The position numbers and the translations under genes were made by a program. A stretch of 64,000 nt of DNA. Source: Nocardioides daedukensis (lineage in GTDB: Bacteria; Actinomycetota; Actinomycetes; Propionibacteriales; Nocardioidaceae). Shown here piece by piece: positions 16,061-23,567 of this stretch. The notes beneath the pieces were generated by a model. That model saw only the letters and a program-made list of their open reading frames with translations, was not told the origin of the DNA and did not search any database. Each line of letters opens with the position of its first letter. Position 1 is the first letter of the stretch. The stretch is taken from positions 3,038,001 to 3,102,000 of the forward strand of contig NZ_JACCAA010000001.1 of assembly GCF_013408415.1 (NCBI RefSeq), in the 5' to 3' direction.

Positions 16061-16738
16061 ATGAGCCTGCTGCTCGAGATCGCGGTCCACGGCCCGCGCG
16101 ACGTGTTCGGTGCCCAGGAGGGTGGCGCGGACCGGCTGCTGCTCACCGGCGCCAAAGGCATGTCGCCCGACCTGACCGAGGCCTCGGCGCTGCTGCGCGA
16201 GAGCGACCTGCCGGTGCGGGTGATGCTCCGGCTCAACGACTCCTGGACCACGACCGGTGGCGAGTTCACCCGACTGGTCGGGCTGGCCCAGGAATACGTC
16301 GCTCTGGGTGCGGAGGGGGTCGCGTTCGGCTTCCTCGACTCCGATCTCGAGGTCGACACCGGCACCTGCACGGCCCTGGCCGAGGCGATCACCGGAATCC
16401 CGTGGACGTTCCACGAGGCCGTCGATGCGTGCCTCGACTCGCGTCGGGCCTGGCGCCGGCTGCACGGCATCCCGGGGCTGGACGCCGTACTCGCCTCCGG
16501 TTCGCCGCAGGGTCTCTCGCACGGCTATGAGGACCTGCTCGCCCAGGCCCAGGCCTCGCCGGAGAGTGCCGCCCTGATGCTGCCCGGGCACGGACTGCTG
16601 CCCGAGCACGTGCCGTGGTTGGCGCGGGCGGGGGTGCGCCAGGTGCACGTCGGTCGGCAGGTGCGCCCGGGTGCGTCGTACAAGGCCTATGTCGACGCCG
16701 GGCACGTGCGCTCCTGGCGACTCCTCCTCGACTCCTGA
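16061..16738 (+). CDS. cutC: CutC-family protein
   Basis: This encodes 225 residues of a TIM barrel. Family features include LLEIAVHGPRDVFGAQEGGADRLLL at the N-terminus, RVMLRLND, GVAFGFLDSDLEVD, WTFHEAVDACLD and LDAVLASGSPQGLSHGYEDL. CutC was first linked to copper tolerance in E. coli, but that role is disputed and copper binding is not general to the family. The protein lacks a few residues of the E. coli N-terminus (MxxxEVC), so the usual N-terminal cysteine is absent. It is transcribed alone from a leaderless promoter. Function beyond the family is uncertain. Confidence 0.85.
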   Translation: MSLLLEIAVHGPRDVFGAQEGGADRLLLTGAKGMSPDLTEASALLRESDLPVRVMLRLNDSWTTTGGEFTRLVGLAQEYVALGAEGVAFGFLDSDLEVDTGTCTALAEAITGIPWTFHEAVDACLDSRRAWRRLHGIPGLDAVLASGSPQGLSHGYEDLLAQAQASPESAALMLPGHGLLPEHVPWLARAGVRQVHVGRQVRPGASYKAYVDAGHVRSWRLLLDS

Positions 16739-16742
16739 CCCC

Positions 16743-16883
16743 GACCCGTCGTGAATTCACATTCCGCGGGCCCCACCTTGCGCTGACCCGTCGCGAATTC
16801 ACCGTCTGCGGGCCACCCCCTGCGCCGACCCGTCGTGAATTCACCCCGTCTGCCCCGCTCAGAACGTGAATTCACGACGGGTC
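16743..16883. repeat. 42-bp-period repeat with inverted fourth copy, between convergent genes
   Basis: GACCCGTCGTGAATTCAC occurs at 16743-16760, at 16785-16802 (one mismatch) and at 16827-16844, exactly 42 bp apart, with partly conserved spacers (TGCGGGCC-like). An inverted copy follows at 16866-16883. Copies three and four can form an 18-bp stem with a 21-nt loop, which could end transcription from both cutC and the metallopeptidase gene. Each copy also contains the palindrome GTGAATTCAC. Confidence 0.75.
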
Positions 16884-16917
16884 AGCGAGAGCGGGGGGTG
16901 GCGTGGAGCGAGGGGAG

Positions 16918-18372
16918 TTACTGGCAGGTGGTTGCCAGCTCCTGGATCCGCCCCATCACCTCGGGATCTCCGACGCCGAACTCGGGGTCGGTCAGCTGCT
17001 CGACGGAGTACTCGGTGGCCAGGGCAGCCGAGTAGCACTGCGCCATCGCTGCCGGAGCGCCCGACTGCAGCAGCTGGGCGCCGAGCGAGGACCGCACGGT
17101 GACCAGCTGCAGAGCCTCCTGGGAGGAGTCCGAGCCCAGGCGCGAGTCGTCACCGGAGTCGCAGGACTCGAGCCGCACCGTCTTGCCATTCCTGGTCACC
17201 TGCGCAGCACCGTCCGGAAGCGCCTTGCTCCAGCTGGTCAGCGCCGAGTCGATCTCGGCGGTGTCCTTGTCGGAGTCACCGATGAAGTCGGAGGTGATGC
17301 AGGTCTTGTCGTCCTTCTCGAACGCGACGTAGTGGTCACCGCCCCAACCGTCAGCGGCCTCGAGCGCGTCGGTGAGCGGAAGGTGCTCGGCGAGCACCAG
17401 GTAGAGGAAGAGCGCGCCGAACTCACCGGAGTCGAACTCCTTCTCGCCCGTGGGGACCTTGGGCTCGTCGACCTTGATCGCCGGCTCCTGGTCGTTGACC
17501 CACGTCCACGGGTCGAGCAGGTGCTCCTCGGTGCTCGGCGGGTCACCGAACATCTTGTCGACGGACTTGTTGCCCTCCTCGGCGGCCGCCAAGGTGACCA
17601 GCGGCTGCCCGAGGGCGTACGGCGTGCTCATCAGGACCACGAGGATCTGCGGGATCTTGTCCAGCTTCTTGAGCATCTCGCCCTGATCGGTCTCCTGGGA
17701 CTTCTGCAGGGACTCCTGTTCCTTGGCCGGCAAGGAGGCGACGTATGCCGACTCGATCCGGGAGGCGTCACCCTCGACGAGCCCGCGATAGACGGCCGCG
17801 GCGGTGCCCTCCTTGTCCTCGTCCAGCTCATCGAACTTCTTGCCGAGGTCGAAGTGCTGGTCCTGCAGGGCGTGGGTCAGCTCGTGCACCAGGGTCTTGG
17901 TGACCGCCGGCGTCATCTTGTCGCCGCGCACCCGGATCCGCTTGTCCTCGAAGGAGTAGAACCCCAGGGTTCCGTCGCCGGTGAGCGCGTTCATCTCCTT
18001 GAACAGGTCGACGTCGCTCTTCAGCAGGCCCAACGCACGCAGCAGCCCGGAGGTCTGGTCGAGCTCGTCCTTGTCCTCCTGGGTCAGATCGCCCTCATCG
18101 GCGGTCATGTCCTTGCGGAAGTCCTTCTCGGAACGGAAGTCGACGTGGACCGGGTGCTCGAACTCCAGGCCACGCTCCTTCTCCACGATCGGGATCAGGT
18201 CGGCCACCCGGGAGTCCCACTCGTCGGGGTGGTCCGAGTCGCGATCGAGGAGGACGAACACCACGGCGGCGGCTCCGAGCAGCACGAGGGCGACACCCAC
18301 GATCAGGATCAGCAGGCCTCGGCGGGGTCGCTTGCGCGCGGGGTGCGCCACGGGGGCGTCGTACGGGGTCAC
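16918..18372 (-). CDS. Putative membrane-anchored zinc metallopeptidase
   Basis: This encodes 484 residues from a GTG. A basic start (ARKRPRRG) is followed by one membrane helix at about 19-42, so most of the protein faces outward. The zinc motif HELTH is at 163-167, inside LVHELTHALQDQHFD, and VEGDAS near residue 200 may give the third ligand, a glutamate. The C-terminal half contains VALASQ-like helices and a part with DSCDSGDDSR. The pattern resembles uncharacterised actinobacterial metallopeptidases rather than thermolysin. It is rich in Lys, Asp and Glu, unlike its neighbours. A TAGGCT box 6 nt before the GTG suggests a leaderless message. The substrate is unknown. Confidence 0.65.
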   Translation of the reverse strand: MTPYDAPVAHPARKRPRRGLLILIVGVALVLLGAAAVVFVLLDRDSDHPDEWDSRVADLIPIVEKERGLEFEHPVHVDFRSEKDFRKDMTADEGDLTQEDKDELDQTSGLLRALGLLKSDVDLFKEMNALTGDGTLGFYSFEDKRIRVRGDKMTPAVTKTLVHELTHALQDQHFDLGKKFDELDEDKEGTAAAVYRGLVEGDASRIESAYVASLPAKEQESLQKSQETDQGEMLKKLDKIPQILVVLMSTPYALGQPLVTLAAAEEGNKSVDKMFGDPPSTEEHLLDPWTWVNDQEPAIKVDEPKVPTGEKEFDSGEFGALFLYLVLAEHLPLTDALEAADGWGGDHYVAFEKDDKTCITSDFIGDSDKDTAEIDSALTSWSKALPDGAAQVTRNGKTVRLESCDSGDDSRLGSDSSQEALQLVTVRSSLGAQLLQSGAPAAMAQCYSAALATEYSVEQLTDPEFGVGDPEVMGRIQELATTCQ

Positions 18373-18378
18373 CGGGCG

Positions 18379-18384
18379 AGCCTA
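18379..18384 (-). promoter_or_regulatory. -10 box for leaderless metallopeptidase gene
   Basis: TAGGCT on the minus strand ends 6 nt before the GTG start. It lies in the 32-nt gap after the XPB helicase gene, so the peptidase can be expressed independently. Confidence 0.45.
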
Positions 18385-18404
18385 CAGACGACACATCGGT
18401 GCGA

Positions 18405-20036
18405 TCAGAGGTCGTCCTCGTCGATGATCCGATAGGCGTAGCCCTGCTCGGCAAGGAACCGCTGCCGGTTCTGCGCGAAGTCCGCGTCGACCGTGTCGCG
18501 CGAGACGATCGTGTAGAAGTGCGCCGACTTTCCCTCCGACTTCGGGCGCAGCAGGCGACCCAAACGCTGCGCCTCCTCCTGCCGTGAGCCGAAGGACCCG
18601 GAGACCTGGATCGCGACCTCGGCAGAGGGCAGGTCGATGGAGAAGTTCGCGACCTTGGAGACCACGAGCAGGTCGAGCTGACCCGAACGGAACTCCTCGA
18701 AGAGCCGCTGACGCTCCTTCACCGAGGTCTCGCCCTTGATCACCGGTGCATCGAGCGCGGCGGCGAGCTCGTCGAGCTGGTCGATGTACTGCCCGATCAC
18801 CAGCGTGGGCTGACCCTTGTGCTGCGCCACCAGACGGCGTACGACGTCGATCTTGTGGTGGGTGCACGCGGCCAACCGATAGCGCTCCTCGGGCTCCGCG
18901 GTGGCATAGGCCAGCCGCTCCGAGGATGGCAGGGTCACCCGCACCTCGACACAGTCGGCAGGCGCGATCCAGCCCTGCGACTCGATGTCCTTCCACGGGG
19001 CGTCATAGCGCTTGGGGCCGATCAGCGAGAACACGTCGCCCTCGCGGCCGTCCTCGCGCACCAGCGTCGCGGTCAGGCCGAGCCGGCGCCGCGCCTGCAG
19101 GTCGGCGGTCATCCGGAAGATCGGCGCGGGCAGCAGGTGCACCTCGTCATAGACGATGAGGCCCCAGTCGCGGGCGTCGAGGAGCTCGAGGTGCGGATAG
19201 GCGCCCTTCCGCTTCAGCGTGAGCACCTGGTACGTCGCGATGGTGACCGGTCGGATCTCCTTCATCGCGCCGGAGTACTCGCCGATCTCGTCCTCGGTCA
19301 GCGAGGTCCGCTTGATCAGCTCGTTCTTCCACTGCCGCGCGGAGACGGTGTTGGTGACCAGGATCAGGGTGGTGGCCTGGGCGTGGCCCATGGCCGCGGC
19401 GCCGACGATGGTCTTGCCGGCGCCACAGGGGAGTACGACGACCCCGGAGCCGCCGTGCCAGAAGGACTCGGCTGCCTCGGACTGGTAGGGACGCAGCTCC
19501 CAGCCGTCCTCGGCGAGGGAGATCGGGTGTGCCTCGCCGTCGACATAGCCCGCATAGTCCTCGGCCGGCCAGCCCAGCTTGAGCAGCGCCTGCTTGAGGT
19601 TGCCGCGCTCGGAGCCGTGCACGGCCACGGTGTCGGAGTCGATCCGGTCGCCGATCATTCCCTTGATCTTCTTGGCGCGCAGCACCTCCTCGAGCACGGG
19701 ACGGTCGTTGGAGGCCAGTACGAGTCCGTGGACGGGGTGCTTCTCCAGTCGCAGCCGCCCGAACCGGGACATCGTCTCGGCGACGTCGACCAGCAGCGAG
19801 TGCGGCACCGGATAGCGGGAGTACTTCAACAGGACGTCGACGACCTGCTCGGCGTCGTGGCCGGCAGCGCGCGCGTTCCACAGGCCCAGCGGAGTGAGCC
19901 GATAGGTGTGCACGTGCTCGGGGGAGCGCTCGAGCTCCGCAAAGGGCGCGATCGCCTTGCGGCACTCGGCCGCATCCTCGTGGTCGATCTCGAGCAGGAG
20001 GGTCTTGTCGGACTGGACGATCAGCGGGCCATTCAC
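18405..20036 (-). CDS. XPB/Ssl2-type DNA helicase
   Basis: This encodes 543 residues. An N-terminal damage-recognition-like region (1-180) precedes the helicase core. Walker A PCGAGKT is at 203-209, the DEVH box at 297-300, the XPB-specific RED motif at 327-329, and the second RecA domain contains TLVIGQYIDQLDELAA and EAQRLGRLLRPKSEGKSAHFYTIVS. Bacterial XPB is a 3'-5' helicase found in actinobacteria (ercc3 in Mycobacterium tuberculosis) and proposed to act in DNA repair. The start is GTG 20036, with a TAGGCT box 6 nt upstream. A large helicase-associated protein lies two genes away, as in mycobacteria. Confidence 0.95.
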   Translation of the reverse strand: MNGPLIVQSDKTLLLEIDHEDAAECRKAIAPFAELERSPEHVHTYRLTPLGLWNARAAGHDAEQVVDVLLKYSRYPVPHSLLVDVAETMSRFGRLRLEKHPVHGLVLASNDRPVLEEVLRAKKIKGMIGDRIDSDTVAVHGSERGNLKQALLKLGWPAEDYAGYVDGEAHPISLAEDGWELRPYQSEAAESFWHGGSGVVVLPCGAGKTIVGAAAMGHAQATTLILVTNTVSARQWKNELIKRTSLTEDEIGEYSGAMKEIRPVTIATYQVLTLKRKGAYPHLELLDARDWGLIVYDEVHLLPAPIFRMTADLQARRRLGLTATLVREDGREGDVFSLIGPKRYDAPWKDIESQGWIAPADCVEVRVTLPSSERLAYATAEPEERYRLAACTHHKIDVVRRLVAQHKGQPTLVIGQYIDQLDELAAALDAPVIKGETSVKERQRLFEEFRSGQLDLLVVSKVANFSIDLPSAEVAIQVSGSFGSRQEEAQRLGRLLRPKSEGKSAHFYTIVSRDTVDADFAQNRQRFLAEQGYAYRIIDEDDL

Positions 20037-20042
20037 CCGGCA

Positions 20043-20048
20043 AGCCTA
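20043..20048 (-). promoter_or_regulatory. -10 box for leaderless XPB gene
   Basis: TAGGCT (minus strand) ends 6 nt before GTG 20036, which supports this start codon. Confidence 0.5.
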
Positions 20049-20091
20049 CGGATCGCTCCCCGAGACGTCCTCCTGTGGGGCTGTCGCGCGC

Positions 20092-20619
20092 TCAGCCCGT
20101 GGCCGCGGCCCGCTGCCGGGCCCGGTAGGCGGCGACGTTGGCACGCGAGGAGCACCGGTCCGAGCAGTAGCGGCGCGAACGGTTGGGCGAGGTGTCCACA
20201 TAGACGCGATCGCACTTGGCGGCCGAGCAGATCCCCAGGCGCGCGGCGCCCAGGTCGCAGACCAGGTTGGCCAGCCCGAGCAACGACTCGGAGATGATCA
20301 GGTCGGAGACGGTCGAGGCCTTGTTGGCCACGTGCAGCTGAAGCTTGCCCGGCGCGTGCTCGAAGATCCGGGGCGTGATCGGGTGCCGCTCCATGAGCGC
20401 GTTGAGCCCGTTGACCGTCCCCTGCGGGTCGTCGTTCTCGGCTGCCTCGAAGACGGGCCGCAACTGCGTCTGAAACTTTCGCAGCGCGGGGATGTCCTTG
20501 TCGACGATCTGGCGGTGCAGCCACTCGCGGCCCTCGAGGAAGTCGATCAGCGCATCGGCATCGGCCAGGTCTGCGTTCAGCAGACCGGCTGCGGCCTCGG
20601 CATATCCAACGACGTCCAT
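20092..20619 (-). CDS. CGNR zinc-finger protein (ABATE domain)
   Basis: This encodes 175 residues. The C-terminal zinc finger has C131-x4-C136 and C152-x3-C156 in GICSAAKCDRVYVDTSPNRSRRYCSDRCSSRANVAAYRARQR, the CGNR pattern. The N-terminal helical ABATE domain covers about residues 20-115. CGNR proteins are predicted stress-linked transcription regulators; few have been studied. ATG 20619 is preceded by TAGACT at 6 nt. It sits between XPB and the helicase-associated gene but is expressed from its own promoter. Confidence 0.88.
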   Translation of the reverse strand: MDVVGYAEAAAGLLNADLADADALIDFLEGREWLHRQIVDKDIPALRKFQTQLRPVFEAAENDDPQGTVNGLNALMERHPITPRIFEHAPGKLQLHVANKASTVSDLIISESLLGLANLVCDLGAARLGICSAAKCDRVYVDTSPNRSRRYCSDRCSSRANVAAYRARQRAAATG

Positions 20620-20625
20620 GCCACG

Positions 20626-20631
20626 AGTCTA
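20626..20631 (-). promoter_or_regulatory. -10 box for leaderless CGNR gene
   Basis: TAGACT (minus strand) ends 6 nt before ATG 20619; no ribosome-binding site is present. Confidence 0.5.
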
Positions 20632-20732
20632 CGGATGGCGTGCACGCGCGGGTGCCGCGGTCAGGAACCTCCGCGCAGACAGAGGGCTGCGACGGGGCCA
20701 CGCCGCGTTCGTCGTACGCCGCTGCGCAGCGG

Positions 20733-22664
20733 TCAGCTGGCCAGGGCCCGGACCGCGTTGAGCCGGTGGATGGCGAAGGTGCGCTGGTCCTCACTGCGAT
20801 GGTCGTACGCCGTCAGTTGGCCGCCCTCGATCCGTACCGGGTCGACGACGCGCTCGGTGGCCGTCCCGTGGCTGTCGAGATAGCTGATCCACACGCTTCC
20901 GCCGGCCTCGATCGCCTGCCTGAGCAGGGCAAGTGAGTCCGCAGGGGTGGTGGCCACCCGCTCCTCTGGCCGGGCGTCGCGGGCCCGGTCGCCGGCGCGG
21001 ATCGCGCTGACGGCATGCGTCACCTGGGCCATCTCCCGGGCCGCGTCGCGCCCGGCCGCTCGGGCCTTCGGGGTGCGGGCGCGGTGCACGTCGGGACGGG
21101 CGACGTGCACGGTGCCGTCCTGGGCCTCCACCACCGGAGCCGCACCGAGGTCGCGCAGCCGGGGCAGGAGGATGTCGATCGGGGTGGTGCTGATCAGGAC
21201 CGTCGGGGCGATCCGGCGCAGCCCGAGGGAGGCAGCGCCGCGGGCACGCAGCAGGGCTTCCAGCTCGGCGGCGTCATCGGTGCGGATGAACGCCTCCGCA
21301 TAGCCCACCCTGAGCGTTCCGAAGGTGCGCGCCGTGTCATCGACCAGATAGGTCAGCGGTTGGGGCACCTCGGTGCGGGAGACCGAGGAGAGGAACTCGT
21401 GGAGCTCGTGCGCCGACCACCCGACGTCGAGGGCACGGCGTACCGACGAGGACGAGAACCGGTAGACCGTCGCCCCGCCGCGGGACTCCACGTCGGCGAG
21501 CTGTTGCAGCTTCACCGCCAGCGCGGACTCGAGCGGGCCTGGCGCGATCGCCGTCAGGTCGCCCTGGATCAGGATGTGGTCCAGGGGTTCGGGCAGCAGC
21601 GGGTCGAGCAGGGGTGTCGGGTCGTCGCCGGCGACCAGGGCGCGGCCGAAGTCGGAGAGCCCGCCGAGGCCCATCACGCCGAGCAGGGTGGCTTCCTCGA
21701 TCGACCAGGCGACCAGGCGGGCCTGGGTGGCGGGGCGGCGGGGGCGCAGCCAGGTGGCGCGCGCGACCACGGAAGGCACTCCGGTGCCCGAGGCCAGGAC
21801 GACGCCGGGTTCCAGTGTGGCCAGCTGGGTCAGCGCGAGCCTGCGGGTGTCGATCATGTGCACGTCGACCAGGCCGGGAGCGAGCGCGTTGAACGCCCGG
21901 CCGGCGGAGTCCTTGGCGCCGATCAGGGCGCTGACCCGGGCACTGCCCAGCCATGCCCGGCACAGGGTGGTCCACCGCTCTGCCGCCGAGGCGCGGTGCC
22001 AGGAGTCATAGGCGTCGGTCGGCATCCAGGACTCGCTCAGGTCGCCGGGCGAGGCCGTGGCCAGGAGCCCGGCCGAGGCGGCCAGCTCGACCAGGAATCC
22101 GGCGGTGCGCTCGTCGACATGGAGCAGGGTCGCGGTGACGCGCAGGTCGCGCACGGACAGCCCGCCGGTGCGCAGGACCGTCGGCGGATGGTTGCCCCAG
22201 GTGTCCAGGACCAGGTCCACCCGGCGTACGACGTCGAACGCTGCCCCTGCGGCCGCTCGCGAGACCATCGCCTCGTCGCGCTCGCCGGTGACCAGCTCGG
22301 GCATCGCTGCGGGCTCCTCGGTGGCCGCAGCAGGCGCCAACAGTTCGGCGACCACGCTCAGCAGGCGCGGTCCGCTCGACGACTCCCACACCAGGGCGAG
22401 GTCCATCAACCGGCCCAACGCGATCGAATCGGGATCCGGTGTTTCAGCGCCACCCACGAGGGCATGAAGTGTCGAGAGCTCGGCCTGGGTCAATCGGTCG
22501 AGGGCGCGCAGCACCGAGGCCCTCGTCGCCGCCCGGGAGGCAAGTTGGGATGAGTCGTGAGGAGCAGGCGTGGCCAGGTCCGGGCGGGCGTGCAGGAGCT
22601 GCACGAGACGCTCCTCGGGCCATGCGCGTAGTTGGTCCGCGAGGGACCGGAAGTTTTCGACCAT
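20733..22664 (-). CDS. Helicase-associated domain protein (Rv0862c-like partner of XPB)
   Basis: This encodes 643 residues. The N-terminus (FRSLADQLRAWPEERLVQLLHARPDLATP) and the mid-region (LLPEPLDHILIQGDLTAIAPGPL...VYRFSSSSVRRALDVGWSAHELHEFL) are typical of the helicase C-terminal-associated family found next to XPB in actinobacteria. The C-terminal end (SVWISYLDSHGTATERVVDPVRIEGGQLTAYDHRSEDQRTFAIHRLNAV) looks like a WYL-type sensor fold. There is no helicase core, so it is a partner or regulator, not an enzyme. ATG 22664 is supported by TAGCGT 7 nt upstream. Its function is unknown; co-occurrence with XPB suggests DNA repair. Confidence 0.8.
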   Translation of the reverse strand: MVENFRSLADQLRAWPEERLVQLLHARPDLATPAPHDSSQLASRAATRASVLRALDRLTQAELSTLHALVGGAETPDPDSIALGRLMDLALVWESSSGPRLLSVVAELLAPAAATEEPAAMPELVTGERDEAMVSRAAAGAAFDVVRRVDLVLDTWGNHPPTVLRTGGLSVRDLRVTATLLHVDERTAGFLVELAASAGLLATASPGDLSESWMPTDAYDSWHRASAAERWTTLCRAWLGSARVSALIGAKDSAGRAFNALAPGLVDVHMIDTRRLALTQLATLEPGVVLASGTGVPSVVARATWLRPRRPATQARLVAWSIEEATLLGVMGLGGLSDFGRALVAGDDPTPLLDPLLPEPLDHILIQGDLTAIAPGPLESALAVKLQQLADVESRGGATVYRFSSSSVRRALDVGWSAHELHEFLSSVSRTEVPQPLTYLVDDTARTFGTLRVGYAEAFIRTDDAAELEALLRARGAASLGLRRIAPTVLISTTPIDILLPRLRDLGAAPVVEAQDGTVHVARPDVHRARTPKARAAGRDAAREMAQVTHAVSAIRAGDRARDARPEERVATTPADSLALLRQAIEAGGSVWISYLDSHGTATERVVDPVRIEGGQLTAYDHRSEDQRTFAIHRLNAVRALAS

Positions 22665-22671
22665 CCTCTTC

Positions 22672-22684
22672 ACGCTACTAGTGT
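22672..22684. promoter_or_regulatory. Back-to-back -10 boxes of two divergent genes
   Basis: On the minus strand TAGCGT (22672-22677) serves the helicase-associated gene, 7 nt before its ATG. On the plus strand TAGTGT (22679-22684) fits the PP2C gene, giving a leader of about 58 nt. The two boxes are separated by one base, so polymerase can probably occupy only one promoter at a time. Confidence 0.45.
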
Positions 22685-22748
22685 CGTGTGTGCACTGTGT
22701 CGGCGCGCGCCAGTGCGGAGTGCCCGAACTATGAGGAGGCGGATCGAC

Positions 22749-23567
22749 GTGGTTCACCTGGATTGCGGTGCGGCCACGGACACCGGTCGGGTCCGCTCGC
22801 ACAATGAGGACTCCTATTTCGCCTCGTCACCGGTCTTCGTCGTCGCCGACGGGATGGGCGGACACCACGGCGGCGAGGTGGCCAGCGCGATCGCCGTGGA
22901 GGAGTTCGGGCGTCTCGCGCACGAGGGTTATGACAGCGCCAACGCGCCCGAGGTCGTCGTGGAGGCGCTGGCTGAGTCCCAGCGCCGGATCCAGGACTAC
23001 GGTGACGAGAACCGAGGCGAGGGCGAGGCGCAGTGGTATGCGGGCACCACCGTCGCAGCTGCTCTGCTCTGCGAGGACGAGGAGGGAGCCAAGTGGCTCC
23101 TGGCCAACCTCGGTGACTCGCGGATCTACAAGCTGCACGACGGACGGCTCGACCAGGTCTCGGTGGATCACTCCCTCGTCCAGGAGCTCGTCGACAAGGG
23201 CGAGATCGACTCCGAGGCCGCGGCCGTCCACCCCGAGCGGCACGTGATCACCCGTGCCCTGGGCGGGCCCGTGCTGCGCGCCCCCGACTTCTTCGTGCTG
23301 CCGTTGACCTCCGCCGAGCGGCTCGTGCTGTGCTCGGACGGTGTCAGCGGCATGATCGACGACGAGACGATCGAGGCGATCGTCTCCTCCACCAAGGACC
23401 CCCGCGATGCCGCCGAGGAGCTGGTCCGAGCCGCGGTTGCCGCGGGTGGCGAGGACAACGCCACGGCGATCGTGGTCGATGTGGTGGGATTGACCGAGAC
23501 CGCGGCCGAGGTCGGTGCGCGCACCGAACCTGTGAGCCTGGAAGAGAAATTGGGAGCACTCCCGTGA
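22749..23567 (+). CDS. PP2C-family protein serine/threonine phosphatase
   Basis: This encodes 272 residues. All PP2C metal motifs are visible: GRVRSHNEDS (residues 13-22), VVADGMGGHHGGEVAS (32-47), LGDSRIY, VLCSDGVSGMI and the final GEDNATAIVV. It has no membrane helix or extracellular domain, unlike PstP, so it is a soluble cytoplasmic phosphatase. GTG 22749 is preferred because AGGAGG at 22734-22739 stands 9 nt upstream; ATG 22731 is the alternative. It overlaps the FHA gene (GTGA) and so heads a PP2C-FHA-RDD/FHA-ABC operon. It would reverse phosphorylation by a Ser/Thr kinase encoded elsewhere. Confidence 0.92.
   Translation: MVHLDCGAATDTGRVRSHNEDSYFASSPVFVVADGMGGHHGGEVASAIAVEEFGRLAHEGYDSANAPEVVVEALAESQRRIQDYGDENRGEGEAQWYAGTTVAAALLCEDEEGAKWLLANLGDSRIYKLHDGRLDQVSVDHSLVQELVDKGEIDSEAAAVHPERHVITRALGGPVLRAPDFFVLPLTSAERLVLCSDGVSGMIDDETIEAIVSSTKDPRDAAEELVRAAVAAGGEDNATAIVVDVVGLTETAAEVGARTEPVSLEEKLGALP

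Noticed and set aside
16687..16875. Small frames encoding NSRRV/EFTTG-type repeat peptides through the 42-bp array
   Set aside because: A 42-bp period keeps frames open on both strands by chance (14 codons); there is no start signal or known family.
16766..16883. CRISPR array from the regular 42-bp repeats
   Set aside because: Only three direct copies, with similar rather than unique spacers, an inverted fourth copy and no cas genes.
16903..18435. Long plus-strand frame opposite the metallopeptidase gene
   Set aside because: It is a mirror of the real minus-strand gene in GC-rich DNA and has repetitive Leu/Val/Gly/Arg composition without motifs.
20947..22553. Long plus-strand frames opposite the helicase-associated gene
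   Set aside because: Arg/Gly/Gln-rich shadow translations; the minus-strand protein has family motifs and a matching promoter.
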